From Castor canadensis (taxonomy: Eukaryota; Chordata; Mammalia; Rodentia; Castoridae), in NCBI RefSeq assembly GCF_047511655.1, contig NC_133396.1, forward strand, positions 133,743,490 through 133,807,489: a DNA stretch of 64,000 bases, written 5' to 3'. How positions within the stretch are numbered: position 1 is the stretch's first letter; each line of letters begins with the position of its first letter. The position numbers and the translations under genes were made by a program. Of the stretch, positions 1 through 12,075 are shown in pieces. A model generated the notes under the pieces. The model saw nothing but the letters and a program-made list of their open reading frames with translations, made no database searches and had not been told where the DNA came from.

Positions 1-939
1 AATTATGTGCTTATCTCATAAATTTTGTGGAAACTGGAACCCTCATTCATAAAAACATTAAAATTTAAAGAGCCCGTTAACCTTTACATTTTAAGATAGA
101 AATTCACCTAAATTATGCCATGTTTCCGCATCACCCTAAACCCCGCGTTTGCTCCTAGAGGTTCCCGTTCGCACTCGTACCTCATAATTGTAGATTATAG
201 CTGGTAATTCTCACTAGTCAGGCTCTCTTTCTCTTCCTAATGCAGTCACTCTGGAAGTGGCACAGAGGAAGCCTCTGTCTAACTTAAGCGATACTATATT
301 TTATAAGGCAGTCCTGGAGGTACATTTCAGAGTTGAAGGAATAGTGAAGCTGGAATTAAAACGCCTGGATTCTTATCTTTCTCAGTAGCTACTCTTGTGT
401 CATCTTGGAACCTCAGTTGCCTCACACCACATTAAACACAGTGTCGTCATCTTTCCTCTTCATCCTATTCAGGAAGGGTACCAGCTATTATTAGTATTGG
501 TGAAGGACAGAGCTGAGGTCCAGTTACATGGGGGACCTAGATGGCACCTTCCTGTGTGGACCTGTACTCCCCAGGACCCACAGCCTTCTCACAGCCTGCA
601 CTGCCCATGGCACCCCCACTTTGCCTGGTTCACATTAGAAAGATGCTACTCAGATTATGTAAAGCAAGAAAAAACATTTCACAACCTGAAATGCGCTGAA
701 TATGAACTTTTTTTAATCTCTCACAGTTCTCTACCAGACAGAAACCTTTCTGTAACTTCTCTGAAGTTCCATGGAAGTTATTTTCTTTCTGTGGTTCAAA
801 TTTTTCTGGGGTTAAAATTTGTTTTTTTGGGCTATGGCACATACCTGTCATTCCATCATTATTCCAGAATGCTAAATTATCATTTTTCTCTGTACCTTTG
901 GGAAATAACATTCAACTGTTAAATATGTGTTTTCCACTC

Positions 940-1400
940 AATCTTTTTTTTGATGGTATGGGGATTTGAACTCAGGGTTTCACACTTGTGAGGAAGGTTC
1001 TCTACCACTTAAGCCACACTTCCAGCCCTTTTTGTGGGGTCATTTTGGAGATAGGGTGTCACTTTTTTGTCCAGGCCAACCAGACTGCAGTCCTATTTTA
1101 GGCTTCTCTCCATAGCTAGGATGAAAAGGCATACCACCATGCTCAGATTTTTTTTTATTGAGATAGAGGTCTTACAAATTAAAAAAACATTTTTTTTAAG
1201 TTTTTTCTAATGACCTTGATCCTATAGTTTGAGCTTGTCATGTAGCTGGGATAACAGACATATGCTACCATGCTCAGCTTTTTATTGGTTGATATGGGGT
1301 CTCACGAACTTTTTGCATGGCTGGTCTCAAACCTTAATTCTCCCAATCTCTACCTCCTGAGTAGCTAGGATTACAGGCATGAGCCACTGTGCCTAGCTTA
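940..1400 (-). mobile_element. Long two-part tRNA-derived SINE
   Basis: The plus strand starts with a T run and 'atttgaactcaggg', then 'ctctaccacttaagcc', and ends in a B1-like part 'ggattacaggcatgagccactgtgcctagct'-type text. The oligo(T) at the left end places the element on the minus strand with its A tail at the left. The central region has extra T/A-rich sequence, so it may be two nested copies. The same element type recurs throughout the window. Confidence 0.8.
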
Positions 1401-1604
1401 AGTCATTTTAAGTAGATAACATTTTGCTCTAGTCATTTCAAAAGATAAGGAAAAATATTATTTCCCTGTCTATGTCTTTCTCCAAAAAAGGCACAATAGC
1501 AGTGTGATTGGTAAGAGTATTTATTGGAATAAAAGTTTCTTGCCATTTCTTTCAAGTCAGTGAAAGATTTTAATAATCCATGGTGGGACACTTTTTGCCT
1601 GACC

Positions 1605-1697
1605 TTTTTTTTTTTTTTTGTGGTACTGGGGTTTGAACTTAGGAACTCAAGCTTTCTAAGCAGGCGCTCTAACACTGGAGCCACTCTGCCAGCCCTT
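1605..1697 (-). mobile_element. Short tRNA-derived SINE
   Basis: An oligo(T) run is followed by 'tggtactggggtttgaact' and ends in 'gccactctgccagccc'. This is the short, tRNA-like half of the common SINE in this window, in minus orientation and somewhat diverged. Confidence 0.75.
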
Positions 1698-2706
1698 TTG
1701 CCTGATTTTAATCAGTGATGCAAAGATAACAGCTGGAAATTCTTGGGCTGGGATTATGCTTCCTCTTACTTTGTGACTTCAAGGACATAGCTGTGTTTTT
1801 AAGCCACACCAAAAGAAGAACGTGGTCTGATTTTAGGGTTTTTTTTGTGTTGGTAGTGATTGAGTCTCCATTGGGACTTTTTTTTTTAATAGTGACTTTT
1901 GTAATCTAGCACTTAAACAAGCAAAAGATAGTTAAATCTAAATGAAATCAACTGATATGAAAGATTACAGATTACTTCTGTGCCTTTGTTTCTTTTTTGC
2001 CTTCTAATCTTATCTTATTGACTAAGGAAGAATGTTGATAACCAGTTTTTATAAGATTTTTGTTGGCATTTGAGTTTCCTAATAACCACAGTGCTCTGTA
2101 GCCTAAATGTTGCATTTGATTTACATGTCTGTAGGTAGCATCTTTCATATTTGCAGATTTATGACTAGAGAATGTTTTCAGAAATAAAACTGCAATTTAG
2201 TTGCACTAAAATAAAATCACCTGTTAATATTTAACAACCACAGAATAATATTATTTCTTTGTTCTCACCATTTTTTGTATATCCAGATTTACTTCCAGTT
2301 TCCTGTTTCTCTGTACACTTGAAGTACTTTTAAATGAACTTAATTATGTAAAAGTGGTAAGCATTTACAAACAAACATAGACATAAAACTTTGAAATATC
2401 AGTTTAAAAGCATAGGAGTTTTGGATTTCAAAAGAGAGGTTATATCTCCCCCACAGAAAGTAATATTAAAATTAAAGAATATAGAATATTAGCTTTATAT
2501 ATGAGTTAAGAAAAGTAATCATCAAATGTAAAAGGTACTAGTTACTCTGTTGCTAAGAATTAGAGCTGTTTATTAACTCTTAAAATGTCATTGCCTATTA
2601 TATAAGAAATAAAATTTGCCTACTAAAATACAGGAAATACTAGTACTTGTTTTTTACATATATTTTTGATCAAACATTTCTGGCATCTAATTTTTATATA
2701 TTCCAG

Positions 2707-2747
2707 GGAACCCGAAGTCATATCAACAGTGGGTGCACACAGTCAAG
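2707..2747 (+). CDS. DENND1B: DENND1B internal exon (after the DENN module)
   Basis: This 41-nt exon is bounded by acceptor 'tattccag' and donor 'gtaata'. The first two bases complete a codon from the upstream exon; the rest encodes NPKSYQQWVHTVK. It splices in frame to the exon at 3453 to give the run ...WVHTVK-KGGALFNTAM..., which I recognise as the conserved stretch just after the dDENN part of DENND1 proteins. DENND1B is an exchange factor for RAB35 that acts in endocytic membrane traffic. The upstream DENN-domain exons lie outside the window. Confidence 0.9.
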
Positions 2748-3452
2748 GTAATAAAAAACCTGCAAAGTTTCTTCTTTCACTCAACTTGTGTGCAGGAATG
2801 TTTATATTTGTGCTGCTTACTTATAATATTTGAAATGTGTGTATACTTTCTCATACTTTAAGTATTTTGATTTTGTTTATAGTTTGTTAATAGTCATAGA
2901 AATAATTTTAAAATGGAAATCTTTTGTCCAGAGATAAACAGCTTGTTTTAAAACCAAGATTTCCTTGCCACTTTATATTACATTCCAGAGCAAGGCATTG
3001 GATGGAGTAGTAGGGTTGGTGGGGATTTTATAGTATCAGTAACATGACTTTGTTAACATGGTATTTATATAAAACTCTTCTACAGATTGAGACTTTATTG
3101 TCTGACATTAAAATACCCGAGGAACACTGTCTTCCTTTTTTACTGAGCTTTAACTATGTATATATTACTGTCCGTGTTACTCTTATACCTAAACCTACAA
3201 GATGAAATTGTTTTAAATGATGTGTTATACCAACCAAAAGAATGGTATAGAGTGTTTGTGTATTGTTTAAAATTATTTATTTGTAGACAAACTTTGAAAT
3301 ATCAAAGAAACCTAAGAACATGAAGCATGAAATAATTTTTATAGGTCTTTCACTTGTGAGTAAAGTTCTTTTCCTACTCTACTAACAGTGTTTTGTTTTC
3401 AGGACAGTATGGAAATATGTTTCTGGAAATATGTCTCTGTTTTTCTTGGCAG

Positions 3453-3521
3453 AAAGGAGGTGCACTGTTCAACACAGCAATGACCAAAGCAACTCCTGCT
3501 GTGCGAACAGCATATAAATTT
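3453..3521 (+). CDS. DENND1B: DENND1B internal exon
   Basis: The exon is 69 nt (23 codons, phase 0 at both ends) with acceptor 'cttggcag' and donor 'gtgagt'. It encodes KGGALFNTAM followed by TKATPAVRTAYKF, a segment highly conserved between DENND1 paralogues in established knowledge of the family. No stop or frameshift is seen. The upstream intron is 705 bp and the downstream intron 3,503 bp. Confidence 0.93.
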
Positions 3522-3935
3522 GTGAGTTTCCTTTTTTATATTTCAAAATTGTATTGATAAAAGTATACATTTCTCTACCTAGGTATGTAAATTCACAATA
3601 TTTTCTATGTTTAATCATAAGCTCTAAAACAAATTTTGAGTTCATAGTGACCAAAGCAAATTAGTTATTAAATTCTACCATTCTATAGAAAGAGTATGTT
3701 CCTCATATATTCTAAAAGTATCTCCATTTTATTTAACAGCTACTGGCAAAATTGTATAGTAATTGTGTAGGCCATGATAAGGTGCCATTTTAAAAATTTG
3801 ATTCTTTCATACAGCAGGTTTTAAATTCCCTTGTGTACTTGAGACTCAAGTAGAAAAATCTCTCTTCCCTCAAAGACTCATGGATTCTCATTAGTTAAAA
3901 TCTCTCTCCTTTTCTTCTTCTTTTCTCTCTCTCTT

Positions 3936-4190
3936 CTTTTTTTTTTGTGGTATTAGGGATTGAACTCAGGGCTAGTACTTGCTAAGCGAGTGCTCTACTG
4001 CTTGAGTCATGATCAATTTAATTTAATGTAATATAACTTTATTTACTTATTTTTGCTTTTTTAGTTTTTTAGTTTGTTTCAAGAAGGGTCTCACATTTTT
4101 GCCCTGGCTGGCATCAGACCAGGATCCTCCTGCTTCTGCCTTTAGAGTAACTGGGATTATGGGTTTGTGCCATCACACCAAGCCTAAAAG
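3936..4190 (-). mobile_element. Diverged SINE, two parts
   Basis: The text from 3936 (oligo(T), 'attgaactcagggctag', 'gtgctctactgcttgag') matches the tRNA-like SINE half. A further part at about 4050-4185 resembles the second half ('gaagggtctcacatttttgc', 'actgggattatgggtttgtg'). An AT-rich insertion separates them. Minus orientation, old and diverged, in a DENND1B intron. Confidence 0.65.
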
Positions 4191-5884
4191 TCTTTTTGGT
4201 GACAACTAAGACTCTTAGTTCAGATATAGGTTTTCCTTGAGAAAACCCCCCCACATTTTCCCCAATCCCACACAAATAACAAAATTATGTAGATGTGTCT
4301 GTGTTCCCATAGGAATGCCAGGAACTTGCTGGCTGCTTGCTCTGTCTGTGTACATATTCATCTGTGGTTCTATATGGGTAGCTTTTTGAGGGAGAAGCTA
4401 GTGGGTTACTGTTCAATGAGGGTTTTATTTTACGTTCTCTGTTTTTAATTGAATAGGTCATGTATTGTGTAGAAATATTCAGGGCAGTTGTGATTCTAGA
4501 AAAATACCTTCATATGCTTTCTCAGTGAATAAAGCAAACATATTCAAAATTTTGTCCATTATTTAAAATTCTATCCTAATCAGTAGAGTGTTTTATTTTG
4601 AACCCTCACTGAAAGACATAAAATCTCTAAATTAAAAATTCTCTGGGAGGATTGCACCCTCAATTAATTTTAGGCAAACTGAGGTCTTAGAATATACTTA
4701 GTGACTTTTGTCATTTATCTTGTGATCATGTCACACATAAATCAAGAAGTCTGAGGCAGATAAATAAGTCATTTTGTGATGATCATAATTTTACCTAAAA
4801 GTAATCTTTCCAGACTGCTCATTTTGCTGAAGTTCCTTCTTTGCCTGTAAATTACTCTGAATAAAACTCTCAATTTCTATTGTGTGGAGATAATGGAAGT
4901 ATTTAACTTGATTTTCTGTCAATTGTTAATTTTCCCAAAGAGGCAGCCCTGTTTTAACCTCTGTTTTTCTTCAACAAATTATTAGAGTGTCTGTCATGCA
5001 ATAAACCTTGTCTTCATCTTAAAGATCGAACAGAGACCATAAGAGGTATTGTGAGTGAGAGAGATACTTTTCCTATTTTCATATTTGTATCCTCATCACT
5101 TTTCTCTGTGTTTTGAACATATTACAGAGGTACTGACATAGTTGTTGAAGAAAAGAATGATTTTTGTCCTTACTTGTAACATTTTGTGTACTTATTACTA
5201 TGCCTGAAATTTTTCCTATATATTCTGTAAGCTGTTCTATAAGCCTTTTCATGCTTGTATGGGCAATAAAGAAAACTGGAGGTGAACTCACACTCCCATA
5301 CATCTAAGAATTACAGCAAATGAAATGTGCATTTGATTTGGCTAAAGAATTTGTCTAAGTCATCTTTTTATTAGGTTCTTCTATTAGTCAAAGCCATTTG
5401 CTTGATGCATTTCTGTTGAAACCCTTGTTGTTTACTGTTAAATTTCAACATGGTAAATTGAAAAAGCTAGAAAGAACCTGTTCTTCATTTTCCAGGTAAT
5501 TGGTAAATGATCAAAGATAGACATTTCGATTAATCACTATACAAACTGGAGAACCAGGGAAAGTCTGGCAATAGATTCAACTTCTACAGTAGGGGAAATC
5601 TAAAAAGATTAGCATGATCAGGTGGGTTAGGGGATATTTAGGTAAACTAGAATACGGTCCAAATGTGGGGTACAGATTCTAAGAAATGGGAACAGAAGAA
5701 TTTTTCCTTGGTAATTATATGTCTTTACGTAATAGAAATATTGAATCTATGAGTAGACTCAATGGTCTTATAAAGTAATGGGGAAGTGCTTTATCAGTTC
5801 TAAAGAACCATAGCCTATGTTCTAGTGTTAGCTGACTTTTCAGATTATCAGTTACCATAGTAATGTTTTGCTCCATTTACAATG

Positions 5885-6000
5885 AGGAAATAATTGTTTC
5901 ATTCAGTTCAAAACTATATGCCAGATACTGTGCTGGGTACTGCATATGGTAATTGGAAAGAAATAAAATCTTTCCCTTCAAGGGACTTGTTAAAGCCGTG
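5885..6000 (+). repeat. L2-type fossil fragment (probable)
   Basis: The wording 'tgccagatactgtgctggg' followed by 'cccttcaagggacttgtta' resembles the L2 stretch describing 'tatgtgccaggcactg ... ctcatggagctta'. The fragment is short and diverged, so the family call is tentative. Confidence 0.4.
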
Positions 6001-6159
6001 TATTCACTCCTCTGCAAAGCTACTGAAGGCAGGAGGAGTTAGTAGGAGCAAGGGCTTTGGAAGTAGTCTGTGTGCCCTCTGCTGTAGATAGACACACATA
6101 ATGCCTTCTTTTCTGGTGAGGCTTGAATTCAGGGTATGAATTTACTACTTCCTCTTTGA

Positions 6160-6350
6160 GATGGGAAGAAGGTGGGATTTGTAATTAAACTGACCCAGAT
6201 TTGAATCTAGGCTATGTGGACTTTTTCTCCCCATGTCACTTTTCTTATTTGTTAAATATGAGTCGTTGTGACAACTAATGTGATAGTGCTGCCTAAGTAC
6301 TCAGCATGCAGTCATATATTTATTTAGGAAACTCAAAATAAATGTGAATT
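6160..6350 (+). repeat. MIR SINE fossil
   Basis: The order of blocks matches MIR: 'cccagatttgaatctaggct', then a 'cccatgtcacttttcttatt' block, then 'tttgttaaatatgagt' and the degenerate 'gtactcagcatgcagtcata' end. Plus orientation in a DENND1B intron. Confidence 0.55.
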
Positions 6351-7024
6351 CTAACTCTCCTTTTTTATTCTGGCCTCTGTGAGTGGGAATCCCAGTGGGA
6401 CAAAGGCTAAATTGTCTGAAGCTCCCAGATGTCTTCAGCCATGCCCCATGGGCGCCACAGCAGGACTTCAGACACTCAAATGCTGGAGCTGAAATCTGGG
6501 GAAAATGAGAATAACTGTTAAGTTGTGAAATGGCTTTTAATTTGTGTCAGAAAATCTATATGTGAAGCATCCACACCAATGAGATAGCTCTGCTAATGAA
6601 ACTTTCTGAAAAAGCACTTTAATAAAGCTCTGTAAAGTTGCCTGAAACATTTGCCCAAATAATTTACTGCTGTGATTTGCTTTCTCTTTGCCCCTAGTTG
6701 ATTACAATTTCAAATTAAGACTGTGCATTGTAATTTGGTTGATGCCTGTGTTCTTTATAGTTTAGGAGGCAAGATAGGTTAAATGTTAGCCTATGTATGA
6801 TATTTGTAAATAGATACTAGCCATGTTTTTTACCAGCTAATTTAGGTTTAAGAAAATAGTAACTGAATGCTAGGTATCCTTTAGTTTAGAGTTAGATTAC
6901 ATTCTGTTGTTCCTTTCCTAAATATGAATAGCTAGCAATTATTCTTGAATGTGGTCTTGTATGCTTATTCTATAGAAGATAATAGAACCATGCTGAGTAG
7001 AACACATTTATTATCATTTTCTAG

Positions 7025-7081
7025 GCAAAAAATCATGCAAAACTGGGATTAAAAGAAGTGAAGAGTAAGCTAAAACACAAG
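7025..7081 (+). CDS. DENND1B: DENND1B internal exon
   Basis: A 57-nt exon (19 codons, phase 0) lies between acceptor 'cattttctag' and donor 'gtgcgt'. It encodes AKNHAKLGLKEVKSKLKHK, a lysine-rich helix-like segment that directly continues ...RTAYKF of the previous exon, as in known DENND1 proteins. The donor GTGCGT is somewhat weaker than the others but canonical in its first two bases. Confidence 0.93.
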
Positions 7082-7499
7082 GTGCGTCATTTTCTTCTTT
7101 TCATTCTACCTTGATTCTTGTATTGGTTTGAAGCTTATACTTTACAAGTCACATGAGATTTGTGTTTTAATGACTTTTGAAATATGCTTATCCCTTTGTT
7201 GAAGAATGTATTTTTCATAACAAACCCTCTGGCAATTGTCTGCCATTCTCTATGCATCCACTGAATAGTCTTTTTATTGTTTGCATATTTTATCAAAGAA
7301 CCGTAGAGCTCTTCAAAGATGCTTTAACAGGATGTATGTTTTCATAAAGTTGATTTCCTTGATATCACAATTGAAGTTCTTGCTTCAAGCTGAGAATTTT
7401 TCTTTTTTAAATCTCTTTGGCTTAGAATTAATCCAGAAATGCCATCATTTGGTTTTCATAGGCTCTTTCTACAATAGTTACTTTAAATTGAAGAATGTT

Positions 7500-7690
7500 C
7501 TTTTTTTTTTCTTTTCTTTATTGTTGTGCTGTGTCGGGATACCTTGTGGCTTTACAGAGGTTCTTATGATGTAGCAAATATATCATACTTGAATTCACCC
7601 ACTCCACCTCTCTACTTGGACCCCCCCATTCCTGGAACACTTTCAACAGATATCATTTTTGCATTTACATACATGTGTACACATTATTTG
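7500..7690 (-). mobile_element. L1 3' UTR fragment
   Basis: The text 'ttattgttgtgctgtg', 'tacagaggttcttatgatgt', 'tatcatacttgaattcaccc' and 'aacactttcaacagat' matches the rodent L1 3' UTR type also seen at 13,380-13,870, read in reverse. The oligo(T) start marks the A-tail end of a minus-strand element, truncated to about 190 bp. Confidence 0.6.
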
Positions 7691-8135
7691 CACCATTAAA
7701 AAATGTTCTTAATTTGCAAAGGATTATATATGAGGATTTGTATTTGAATCACCCTACTGCAGGTGCATGAATATTTATCTGTGTATATATGTTTTGTTTG
7801 ATTATACATCTTTGCAAATTGTATTATCAATTGTTACATTTTGAGTTTTTGCCTTTGAAGAAAGCATACTACTTAAAAACTTCCATTGTAGTAATGGAGA
7901 GCAAATTATCTTCATATAAATTGTTTTTTAGATTATTCAAAATAACTAGAGATTATTTTGGAAATTAGTAATTCCTATTATAGAAAAATTCATTTTCTTC
8001 TTAAATGGATCCTTTAAACTTACAGCTGTCATGGTACTTTGGCATGTACATGTTTATCAGACATTTCGTTAATAAAGTAACTTTAATAATAGAAGGAATA
8101 GTCTGAAGTAATTTCTTGTACATTTTCATGTATAG

Positions 8136-8243
8136 GAAAATGAGGACGATTACGGGGCCTGTTCTGGTTTGGTACAATACACACCAGTTTACACATTACA
8201 CAATGAAAAGGGAGGAAATATAGAAAAGCATAAGCTTGCTCAG
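8136..8243 (+). CDS. DENND1B: DENND1B internal exon
   Basis: A 108-nt exon (36 codons, phase 0) sits between acceptor 'catgtatag' and donor 'gtaagt'. It encodes a segment starting ENEDDYGACS, containing QYTPVYTLHNEKGG and ending KHKLAQ. It joins ...KLKHK upstream and ARLQRPLKSF... downstream. The composition is low in hydrophobic clusters, so I infer that the disordered C-terminal tail begins here. The next intron is the largest in the window (21,504 bp). Confidence 0.92.
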
Positions 8244-8432
8244 GTAAGTTATTTACCCTTGGTGTTTCCACATATCTAAATTACATAATTTCAATGAATT
8301 CTTTAAGAACAATTTTGGACCCACTAATTTTTATCTTATGATAAGAAGACCTGCAGTATTGGAGTAGCAGGAGTAGGTAGAATCTGGGCAGGCAATTGGG
8401 AACCAAATGTTCCAGAGAGCATTCTGTATAAA

Positions 8433-8757
8433 TAGGTTACACATCCTCTAAAATCTAAAATCCAGAACTTTTTGAGAACCAGCATGATGCCAAAAGTGGA
8501 CAATCCCTCATCTGAACTTGTGTGATAAGTCACACTCAAACACTGGTACACTGTAATAATTGTAAAATAATGAATGAAATCACTTTCAGTCTTATGTGTA
8601 TAAAGTGTATATGAAACATAAATGAGTTTTGTCTTTTGGCTTGGAGCTCATCCCCAAGATATGAGATATTCAAATATTCTAAAAATCCAAAATTCCAAAA
8701 TCTGAAACACTTTTGTTCCCAAGCATTTCAGATTAGGAATTACTCAATCTGTACTGT
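8433..8757. mobile_element. MER-type DNA-transposon fossil with inverted ends
   Basis: The left end 'taaaatctaaaatccagaac' is an imperfect inverted match to the right-end text 'ccaaaatctgaaacactttt' and 'catttcagattaggaatt'. The middle has 'gtgtatatgaaacataaatg' and 'catccccaagatat'. I recognise the pattern of a widespread ancient mammalian repeat with 'ccaaaatcc' ends, but I am not certain of its family name. Confidence 0.5.
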
Positions 8758-9676
8758 ATCATCTCTTTATAAAACTCATAAGCCAGTGAGGGAGAGAGAC
8801 AGTTATATATGTGATTGCCAGAGAATGGGAACAGCCTGATGAGGAGCAGGAAACCACAAATTTCCTTTACTACAAAAATAAAATGCAACTCACACACGGA
8901 CACTTGGTCATTAAGATAGTCTATAGAAATAAAAAGGTGAGCCACTGTCCAGATGCTCATCAATTCGATAGGTTATGTCCTGATAAAACCATTGTAAATT
9001 GAATATATCATGATTGAAAATGCATTTAATATACCTAACTTACCAAACATCATAACTTAGCAACCACAGTACACTGTGGAATTGTTCACCCTGTTATTAT
9101 TTGACTAACTGGGCCCTGTGGCTCTTAGTGTAAAAAGAAAGTATCATATTACGTATCACTAGTTGGGAAAAACATAAAACTTGACAAAGTGTATTGCTTT
9201 CTCACCATTATAAATGCCAAGTATCATGAAGCCAAGCCATGAAAAGTCAGGGACTGTGCATATATCTTTTTCTATAGTTAGATAAGTGATTATCTATGAA
9301 TATTGAAAGTTTTTGTTTATATGCTAATGCCACTTAAAATATTGTCCCAAGTGGCAAAGTGTCCAGAATCATAGCAATATGTGTCTCTCACTTTGTGTCA
9401 AGAGTTTGTTTCTACAGGTTTTAACAAGGCGAACTTTTTGTATATATCAAATCATATTTTAAGTTGCTTTAGAAAACTAGCTTTAAAAATGAATTGAGTG
9501 GATATGTAAATTGCAAAATTACAGAAATGGGAGTTGCTTCCTTTTTTACAGTTCCTAAGGTTTATATATGAGAAGTTGATAGCCAGAATGGGTTACAAAC
9601 CGTTGGTCAGTGGCAGAAGGGAACAAAACCCCATCTCTACTTCTCACAAAGATTTCCTGGATAGCCAGATACTGTC

Positions 9677-9980
9677 TTTGTCTTAGTTTGTTGAGACTGA
9701 GTAATACATAAAGAACAGAAATTTATTTTTTAGAGTTCAAGAGGTAAAGGTGTTGGCACTTGGCAAAAGCCTTCATACTCCCTCATCACATGGCAGAAGG
9801 CAGAAGGACAAGATAGAAAAAATAGGGGATGAATTGGCCCTTTTGTAGTGCATCAGTACCACCCATGGGGATAGACCCTCATGGTCTAAGTCTAATCACC
9901 TCTGAATGGTCCCATTGCTACACTAGCAATTAAATTTCAGCCTGAGTTCTGGAGAGGAGAAATAGTCAAACCATAGCAAA
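9677..9980 (-). mobile_element. LTR fossil, ERVL-MaLR type (probable)
   Basis: The text 'gagactgagtaatacataaa', 'agaaatttattttttagag', 'cacatggcagaaggcagaag' and 'acaccc/accacccatgggga'-like blocks follow the order of MST/THE1-type LTRs read in reverse. Diverged copies of the same kind are at about 38.3, 51.5 and 52.4 kb. No coding part is visible. Confidence 0.45.
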
Positions 9981-10034
9981 TGTTTGGAATGGGAAAGAAC
10001 TAGTGAGGTGTTCCTGAGCCTTAGGCCTTTGTAA

Positions 10035-10140
10035 AGAAAACTTTCATTTGATAGCTCATCACCTACTCTGTGCTAGACATGTTTCTACATACCAGGTCTT
10101 TATAGAAGGAAAAGCATGAAGAATATCTGCCCTCGTGGGA
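10035..10140 (+). repeat. L2-type fossil fragment (probable)
   Basis: The text 'cacctactctgtgctagaca' followed by 'tctgccctcgtgggact' resembles the L2 segment on 'cacctactatgtgccaggca ... tgccctcatggagc'. Short and diverged. Confidence 0.45.
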
Positions 10141-10749
10141 CTATTTTTGTAACATACCAAGTACTTTCTCTGATTTTTGCATCTATTAAGCTGGTACTTT
10201 CATAGACTAGAATTGCTTAATTGTAGCATATTGTTAGTGAATGAGATTGTGTGGCCTGAATTAAACTCCTCGATAAACTAATTATTCTACATGTGTAGAA
10301 AGCTTGTCTGGCCACTGCCATTAGCTGGAGAACATTTGTTAACTTGTACAGTAATGATGGGTTTGCTATTGATTTTTCTGGTTTTTCGAACATCACAAGT
10401 ATGTTCAATTCTTGACTGACTATTCTCAAGCCTTACCATCTTAAACTTCTGTAAGTGTTTACTGGCTTCCCCATGGAGCCTTTAGATTCTATTTCCATGG
10501 TAGACAGAAAAAAAACATGATATCTTGGTTACATATAGAATGCATTAAGATAAAAACATTTAAATTAAAGGAATTCCTTTCCTAACCATCAGCTTTAAAT
10601 TAAGGGAACTATTGTCAACTCCTCATATTTTAATTTTTTAAACTTTCCTTTTACATGGTATAACATTTGTATTATAATTTAGTTATAAAATAAATGACCA
10701 ATTTCTGTTTTATTTCTTTTCTGTTAATTCCTGGAGACAACTTCTTTCT

Positions 10750-10960
10750 TTATTTTATAGACTTAAGGTATATACTATGAAGCTTTGATATACATAATAA
10801 AGTCCTTACTCTAGTAAGGCAAATTAACATGTCTGTCACTTTCACAGGCAATTTTCTGTAGAGGGTAAGAACACCTAAAAGCTTCTCTAAACGAATTTCC
10901 AGTATACAGTACAATATTATTAATTCTGGGCTTCCCACAGTATATTCTCAGTGAGAAAAT
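10750..10960. repeat. Ancient L1 (L1M) 3' UTR fragment
   Basis: The text 'ttaaggtatatactatgaag', 'caaattaacatgtctgtcac' and 'agtatacagtacaatattat' matches the common mammalian L1M 3' UTR stretch ('ttaattaacatatccatcac ... caatacagtattattaacta'). Recognition is from memory. Confidence 0.5.
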
Positions 10961-10997
10961 TTATTATATTATATTATATGGAAAAAAATCCCTACTA

Positions 10998-11365
10998 GAG
11001 CCTGGTATTGGTGGCTCACACCTATAATCCTAGCTATTTGGGAGGCTGAGATCAGGATCATGGTCTGAGACCAGCCTGGGCAAAAAGTTTGAGAGACCTG
11101 ACCTCATCTCATCCTATTGCTGTGTGCAATGGTGCACACCCGTCATTGCAGCTATGCAGGAAGTTGAGATCGGAAGGACTGTGGTTCTAAGTCAGCTCAG
11201 GCTAAAGTTGCGAGACTCCATCTCAACAGGAAAAGAGCTGAGTGTGGTGGCACTAATCTGTCATCATAGCTATGGTTGGAAGCGTAAAATAGGAGGATTG
11301 CAGTCTATGCTGGCCTGACGGTGGGTGGGAGTGAGACCTGATCTCCAAAAACAACCAGAGAAATA
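10998..11365 (+). mobile_element. SINE, plus orientation, composite
   Basis: It starts with 'ggtggctcacacctataatc', 'gggaggctgagatcaggatc' and 'gagaccagcctgggcaaaaa', followed by two partial repeats of the same theme, and ends in an A-rich tail near 11,365. It is the reverse orientation of the minus-strand SINEs elsewhere. The internal repetition suggests a composite or trimeric copy. Confidence 0.75.
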
Positions 11366-12042
11366 AAATGTTACATTCATTGCATGCTTACACTGAATCC
11401 TCCAGGCTTTCCTTTGGTGTACTGTCATTAATTCATCTGTATTCATTTGTTATCATTTTATGGTTTTCAAATGGACATGGCAGAACTTATGACTCTAATG
11501 AGAGTTTTTAATAATTCTTGTGTATTTTCCTACTTTGTATATAGGAGCTTGTTAAACTAACATATTTAGATTTACAATGCAGATGTTGATGTTATCTCAA
11601 TAAAAGTCTTTAAGAGAACAAGGGTTTAAGTTTCCAAAAATAAGTATACCCAGTCTTTATCCTATTATATCAATAGGTGTAGATCTATTTTAATAGTTAA
11701 ATATTTTAATAGTTCAGTTGTACAATCATCTGCAACCTAGTAGTTATTATAATTTAATGTTTGGCTTATATATTTTTAGAACTGAATTTGGGTTGTTTAA
11801 TTTTATATTCATATATATGTACTTGTAACAGGCTAAATTTTTGGCCCTTTGATTTTTTCCTTGCTACTTTTCACCCTTAATTTTTTCCCCCACGGTTCTC
11901 AGAATTCAGGTTTTCTCACAATGCTAACTTTGCTTCTTTGAGTTGATGTCAATATTGCTCTGAAATGGCAGCATTTGTGGACAATAACTTAGTTATAAAA
12001 GCAGAATATGGTACATTCAAATTGATATTGCCATTTCATCCT

Positions 12043-12075
12043 TGATTTGAATCATTGAATGAATGATTCAAATCA
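12043..12075. repeat. Near-perfect inverted repeat (14-bp arms, 5-nt loop)
   Basis: The arm 'tgatttgaatcatt' at 12043-12056 is exactly complementary to 'aatgattcaaatca' at 12062-12075, with loop 'gaatg'. A second weak hairpin (tgtgtg / cacaca) follows directly. It is inside the large DENND1B intron and not part of any repeat I recognise. Confidence 0.9.

Larger units (their letters stand above)
1..2706 (+). other. DENND1B: DENND1B intron, 3' part
   Basis: No coding exon was recognised before the acceptor at 2705-2706, so this is read as the end of the intron that precedes the first visible DENND1B exon. It holds a long SINE (about 940-1400), a short SINE (about 1605-1697) and otherwise AT-rich unique sequence. 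A small cluster of six CpGs lies at 127-177. An earlier small exon cannot be fully excluded by eye. Confidence 0.6.

Noticed and set aside
395-922. 175-codon open frame on the plus strand
   Set aside because: No known protein features, no codon pattern, low-complexity composition typical of chance frames in intron sequence, and no splice or promoter context.
5590-5660. Possible U6-like text ('agattagcatgatc')
   Set aside because: Only a dozen bases resemble U6 snRNA; the rest does not align, so it is not called even as a pseudogene.
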